This document shows positions 6,001 to 8,642 of a stretch of 8,642 nt of DNA, piece after piece (the first letter of the stretch is position 1; every line of letters starts with the position of its first letter). This DNA is from Bacteroidota bacterium (lineage in GTDB: Bacteria; Bacteroidota; Bacteroidia; Bacteroidales; VadinHA17). Below the pieces are notes generated by a model. The model made no database searches. It was not told where the DNA came from and worked only from the letters and a program-made list of their open reading frames with translations. The stretch is taken from NCBI GenBank assembly GCA_015222065.1, contig JADFUQ010000448.1, forward strand, positions 1-8,642, given 5' to 3'. Position numbers and translations under genes: made by a program.

Positions 6001-6040
6001 ATTTACGCATTTAAGCATTCTATCATTTAATCATTTCTTC
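6001..6040 (-). repeat. Right octamer array of the cassette (5 degenerate units of ATTTAAKC)
   Basis: Five octamers in register read ATTTACGC, ATTTAAGC, ATTCTATC, ATTTAATC, ATTTCTTC, preceded by a truncated ATTTAT (5995-6000) just after the stop codon. The unit is the reverse complement of the left array's GMTTAAAT. Copies here are more degenerate than on the left, suggesting that the left array has been re-homogenised by slippage or that the right end has drifted. Confidence 0.8.
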
Positions 6041-6042
6041 CG

Positions 6043-6073
6043 TTGAATAAGTGATTGTATTTAAGTACTTTTG
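6043..6073 (+). promoter_or_regulatory. cdaA promoter (TTG-N20-TACTTTTG)
   Basis: TTG at 6043-6045 and the exact -7 box TACTTTTG at 6066-6073 are spaced by 20 bases, a good match to the Bacteroidota consensus. The predicted start near 6080 leaves a leader of about 15 bases before the ATG at 6095. The -33 element begins two bases beyond the last octamer of the right array, so the cassette ends exactly at the upstream edge of the promoter. Confidence 0.7.
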
Positions 6074-6094
6074 AATGATGTAAACATTGTAACC

Positions 6095-6874
6095 ATGCTT
6101 CCTGCATTTATCACAATACGAGTTCTTGATATCCTTGATATAATATTGGTTGCTGTATTGTTGTACCAGTTATACAGACTCATACGGGGAACAGTTGCAA
6201 TAAATATTTTTATTGGGATATTCATTGTTTATCTTTTCTGGCTTGTTGTTAAAGCACTGAATATGGAGCTTATCAGTACCATATTCGGACAGGTTATTGG
6301 TGTTGGAGTGATAGCACTTATCATTGTTTTTCAGCAGGAGATTCGCAGATTTTTGTTGATATTGGGTTCAAAGTATATTTCTAACGAACGGTTTTCGTTT
6401 GATAATCTTTTTTCAACTGTTGCATTAGCATCTGAGCCTAAATTGGATATTGATACTTTAATAAAAGCTTGTAAACGGATGTCAGCGTCAAAAACCGGTG
6501 CGCTTATTGTTTTAAAACGCAGATCGGTCTTAAGTGCAATAATTGAAAGCGGAGATATTCTTAATGCTGATTACTCATCCCGGATGCTTGAATCAATTTT
6601 TTTTAAGAATAACCCCCTGCATGATGGAGCAGTGATTATTGAAGGGAAAAAAATTGTTGCAGCAAGATGCGTTTTACCAACATCTGAAAATATTTACCTG
6701 CCTGCAAGATATGGAATGCGTCACCGTGCAGCAATTGGTATGACTGAAAGGAACGATTCCCTGGTAGTTGTTGTATCAGAAGAAACAGGAGAAATATCCC
6801 TTGCAAACTCGGGTGAGATTAAGGCAAATCTGAAATTTGAGGATTTAAAAAAGCTACTTGAACGCGAATTATAG
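6095..6874 (+). CDS. cdaA: Diadenylate cyclase (c-di-AMP synthase), membrane-anchored CdaA type
   Basis: Makes the second messenger c-di-AMP from two ATP. The protein is 259 residues: three membrane helices at about 11-30, 34-55 and 60-79, a linker helix after QQEIRRFL (80-87), and a cytoplasmic DAC domain at about 105-230. The catalytic motifs are intact: LHDGAVII (175-182) with DGA at 177-179, and GMRHRAAIG (207-215) with RHR at 209-211. c-di-AMP generally controls potassium and osmolyte balance and cell-wall homeostasis. The Firmicutes partners CdaR and GlmM are not adjacent here; the upstream neighbour is folP, beyond the inserted cassette. The ATG at 6095 is chosen over an in-frame TTG at 6071 that falls inside the -7 box. 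The gene converges on plsY with only 24 bases between the stops. Confidence 0.96.
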   Translation: MLPAFITIRVLDILDIILVAVLLYQLYRLIRGTVAINIFIGIFIVYLFWLVVKALNMELISTIFGQVIGVGVIALIIVFQQEIRRFLLILGSKYISNERFSFDNLFSTVALASEPKLDIDTLIKACKRMSASKTGALIVLKRRSVLSAIIESGDILNADYSSRMLESIFFKNNPLHDGAVIIEGKKIVAARCVLPTSENIYLPARYGMRHRAAIGMTERNDSLVVVVSEETGEISLANSGEIKANLKFEDLKKLLEREL

Positions 6875-6898
6875 TTTTTAATAGATGTACATATAAAA

Positions 6899-7561
6899 TC
6901 ACAACCCGGGTCTTAGGTTAATTTTTTCTCTCTTGTGAAAAAGAAAAGTTGCTTTTGATTCTTCCTTTCTCAGTAAACGCCCAATATTCTTCTGGTGGGT
7001 AAGGAGTAGTAAAACAGATACAGTTATTGAAAATACTATCATAGAAGTAACTGATGTATGAAATATTACAATAACTGCAACGGGAAATGTAAATCCGGCA
7101 AGAATTGAACTTAACGAAACATATTTTGTAAGAAATAATGTTAAAAAGAAAACACCTGCACAAACCAATGTAGAAAATGGGCTAATAGCCAGTATCATCC
7201 CAAACAGGGTTGCAACTCCTTTTCCCCCACGGAACCTTGCAAAAACAGGGAAAATGTGTCCGATAACAGCTGCCCCTCCCAACATAAGCTGGTAATTTAC
7301 AAATAGATCGGTTCCGGGTGGTGGTGACTGAACAAAACGTATAAGTGTAACGGCTGCGAACCCTTTTAGTACATCAACAATCATAACCGGCAAACCGGCT
7401 TTCCATCCTAATACCCTGATGGTGTTTGTAGCACCGGCATTTCCACTGCCATACTCACGGATGTCAATTCCGTAGAAAATCTTTCCAACCCATACAGATG
7501 TAGGGATTGATCCGAGCAGGTATGCTGATATTATTATTGATATCAATACAACCAATTGCAT
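6899..7561 (-). CDS. plsY: Glycerol-3-phosphate acyltransferase PlsY (acyl-phosphate dependent)
   Basis: Integral inner-membrane enzyme that transfers the acyl group from acyl-phosphate to glycerol 3-phosphate, giving lysophosphatidic acid, the first step of phospholipid synthesis in the PlsX/PlsY pathway. The protein is 220 residues, slightly longer than many PlsY because of a basic C-terminal tail (about 198-220). Family motifs are complete: GSIPTS (17-22), GSGNAGATN (38-46), HIFPVFARFRGGKGVAT (102-118) and HQKNIGRLL (189-197). Hydrophobic segments lie at about 3-22, 53-76, 91-106, 119-146 and 150-188. The ATG at 7561 is used because an in-frame TTG at 7588 lies in the predicted -7 box. The gene follows ppdK on the same strand but seems to have its own promoter. 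plsX is not in the window. Confidence 0.97.
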   Translation of the reverse strand: MQLVVLISIIISAYLLGSIPTSVWVGKIFYGIDIREYGSGNAGATNTIRVLGWKAGLPVMIVDVLKGFAAVTLIRFVQSPPPGTDLFVNYQLMLGGAAVIGHIFPVFARFRGGKGVATLFGMILAISPFSTLVCAGVFFLTLFLTKYVSLSSILAGFTFPVAVIVIFHTSVTSMIVFSITVSVLLLLTHQKNIGRLLRKEESKATFLFHKREKINLRPGL

Positions 7562-7585
7562 ATATTGAAAGATATTGATGATCTG

Positions 7586-7617
7586 CAAATTTCATAATAA
7601 TTTTCTACCAAAACAAA
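7586..7617 (-). promoter_or_regulatory. Candidate plsY promoter (TTTG-N20-GAAATTTG)
   Basis: On the minus strand TTTG (7614-7617) is followed after 20 bases by GAAATTTG (7586-7593), which matches TAnnTTTG at all specified positions except the first (G for T). The -7 box ends 24 bases before the plsY ATG at 7561. The element lies in the short gap directly after the ppdK stop codon, so plsY can be expressed independently of ppdK. Confidence 0.5.
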
Positions 7618-7619
7618 TT

Positions 7620-8642
7620 TTATTGATTTTTTAGCACAGCTTGTGCAGCAGCAAGACGGGCTATTGGCACCCTGTAGGGTGAGCAGCTCACATAGTCCAT
7701 TCCCACCTTGTAGCAGAATTCCACAGAACTCGGCTCACCTCCGTGTTCACCGCAGATACCCACTTTCAAATCAGGTTTTGTTTCTCTTCCTTTCCTGGTT
7801 CCCATTTCAACCAACTGGCCTATACCGTCCTGATCGAGGATCTGGAACGGATCGTTTTTCAGTAAACCCTTCTCAATGTAAATTGGCAGAAATGTTCCTG
7901 CATCATCGCGTGAATATCCAAATCCCATTTGTGTCAGGTCATTTGTGCCGAAAGAGAAGAATTCTGCTGATTTGGCAATTTCGTTAGCGGTCAGCGCTGC
8001 TCTCGGAATTTCAATCATAGTTCCAACCAGGTATTCGATCGTATCGTTTCTTTCAGCGAATACTTTTTTAGCAGTGTCCCTGATAATTTTTTCCTGCAAT
8101 TCCATTTCTTGCAAAGTGCCTGTCAGAGGGACCATAATTTCAGGTATAGCCTTAATACCTTTAGATTTAAGGTTTAATGCAGCCTCAATAATTGCCCTTG
8201 CCTGCATTTCAGTAATTTCCGGATACGTGTTACCCAACCTGCATCCCCTGTGTCCCAGCATAGGATTAAACTCATGCAGTGATTCCACCTTGGCTTTTAT
8301 CTCTTCAACCGTAATTCCCATTTCTGCAGCCATTTCCTTCTGGTTTTCTTCTTCATGTGGAACAAATTCGTGCAGAGGCGGATCAAGTAAACGAACCGTT
8401 ACAGGAAGATCATGCATAGCCTCAAAAATTCCTTCAAAGTCTTCTCTCTGGATTGGTAATAATTTCTCCAGTGCTTTGCGTCTTCCGGCTTCATCTTCAG
8501 CAAGTATCATTTCACGCATGGCTTTGATCCGGTCTCCTTCGAAAAACATGTGCTCTGTTCTGGTCAGACCGATTCCCAAAGCGCCGAAATCCCTTGCTAC
8601 TTTTGCGTCTTTTGGTGTGTCAGCATTGGTTCTGACTTTCAT
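7620..8642 (-). CDS. ppdK: Pyruvate, phosphate dikinase (C-terminal 340 residues, runs off right edge)
   Basis: Reversibly converts pyruvate, ATP and phosphate to PEP, AMP and pyrophosphate in the cytoplasm. Only the PEP/pyruvate-binding TIM-barrel domain is in the window; the nucleotide-binding and phosphohistidine domains would lie beyond the right edge, since the family is about 870-910 residues long. Counting from the first visible residue, motifs are GLTRTEHMFF (25-34), VRLLDPPLHEF (83-93) with PEP-binding Arg84, HRGCRLG (131-137), MIEIPRAAL (209-217) with metal ligand Glu211, FGTNDLTQ (231-238), and GICGEHGG (295-302) with the catalytic proton donor Cys297. The barrel ends normally at LAAAQAVLKNQ. 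The Met at the window edge is internal, not a start. In anaerobic Bacteroidota this enzyme often works in pyrophosphate-linked glycolysis or gluconeogenesis, which is family knowledge and not shown here. Confidence 0.97.
   Translation of the reverse strand: MKVRTNADTPKDAKVARDFGALGIGLTRTEHMFFEGDRIKAMREMILAEDEAGRRKALEKLLPIQREDFEGIFEAMHDLPVTVRLLDPPLHEFVPHEEENQKEMAAEMGITVEEIKAKVESLHEFNPMLGHRGCRLGNTYPEITEMQARAIIEAALNLKSKGIKAIPEIMVPLTGTLQEMELQEKIIRDTAKKVFAERNDTIEYLVGTMIEIPRAALTANEIAKSAEFFSFGTNDLTQMGFGYSRDDAGTFLPIYIEKGLLKNDPFQILDQDGIGQLVEMGTRKGRETKPDLKVGICGEHGGEPSSVEFCYKVGMDYVSCSPYRVPIARLAAAQAVLKNQ

Larger units (their letters stand above)
5527..6040 (+). mobile_element. Putative small cassette: four-helix-bundle gene between inverted octamer arrays
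   Basis: The unit consists of the octamer array GMTTAAAT (5527-5590), one gene of the 23S rRNA intervening-sequence-protein family (5619-5993), and an octamer array of the reverse-complement unit ATTTAAKC (6001-6040). Aligning 5559-5590 with the reverse complement of 6009-6040 gives 28 identities in 32 positions, including one perfect octamer and an 18-of-19 stretch, so the two ends could pair as single-stranded DNA or RNA. It sits between folP and cdaA without disrupting either, since cdaA's promoter starts just outside it. No transposase, integrase or clear target-site duplication is seen. Mobility is inferred from the bracketed architecture and from the family's history as inserts within 23S rRNA genes. 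Confidence 0.5.

Noticed and set aside
5527..6040. CRISPR-like array from the tandem octamers
   Set aside because: Units are 8 bases, contiguous and without spacers, and no cas gene is present; the interior is one coding sequence.
5527..6040. Intervening sequence inside a 23S rRNA gene
   Set aside because: The flanks are folP and cdaA coding regions with no rRNA sequence, so this is a free-standing family member.
6875..6898. Bidirectional terminator between the convergent cdaA and plsY genes
   Set aside because: Only 24 A/T-rich bases lie between the stops and there is no GC stem followed by a T-run. The AACC/GGTT pairing at 6903-6919 is only four bases and lies inside plsY.
6904..6911. ACCCGGGT palindrome
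   Set aside because: It is a short perfect palindrome within the last codons of plsY (encoding RPGL); eight bases is expected by chance and no partner site was seen.
8640..8642. ATG at the right window edge as the ppdK start
   Set aside because: The residues that follow (KVRTNAD, then GLTRTEHMFF) are internal to the PEP-binding domain; the gene continues beyond the window.

Overview
The window looks like chromosomal, AT-rich Bacteroidota DNA, probably Bacteroidales or a close relative. Three things point that way: the gene families (a two-part DoxX/thioredoxin-like membrane protein of the kind found beside tpiA in Bacteroides, a folP/cdaA neighbourhood, and pyruvate phosphate dikinase); starts with no Shine-Dalgarno sequence and A/T-only leaders; and promoters of the Bacteroidota form TTTG-N18-20-TAnnTTTG. 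Three of these promoters carry the identical -7 octamer TACTTTTG. The taxonomic call is an inference from these signals; no rRNA gene is present.

Layout, left to right. Positions 1-4578 form a leftward group, transcribed in the order tmk (dTMP kinase), a DoxX/MauE-type membrane protein with a periplasmic thioredoxin-like part, tpiA (triosephosphate isomerase), and the N-terminal 540 residues of a large secreted protein of unknown function that runs off the left edge. tmk and the DoxX gene are 13 bases apart. The DoxX gene and tpiA are separated by 162 bases that hold a six-copy TAACCAG array and a tpiA promoter candidate. A 60-base divergent intergenic region with a 9-bp-arm palindrome separates tmk from rightward folP (dihydropteroate synthase). 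Next comes a compact insert of about 0.5 kb: a four-helix-bundle gene of the 23S rRNA intervening-sequence-protein family, bracketed by octamer arrays in opposite orientation. After it, cdaA (diadenylate cyclase) starts from its own promoter. The right end holds leftward plsY (acyl-phosphate glycerol-3-phosphate acyltransferase) and the C-terminal 340 residues of ppdK, which runs off the right edge.

Most genes are housekeeping: thymidylate activation, folate synthesis, glycolysis, PEP/pyruvate conversion, the first phospholipid acylation and c-di-AMP signalling. The part that ordinary annotation does not explain is the four-helix-bundle gene between inverted short-period arrays at 5527-6040. 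It looks like a small, self-contained inserted cassette between folP and cdaA, without a recognisable transposase. The heptamer array at 2554-2599 is a second short-period array, without a gene inside it. The palindrome over the folP -7 box and the large secreted protein are secondary points of interest.
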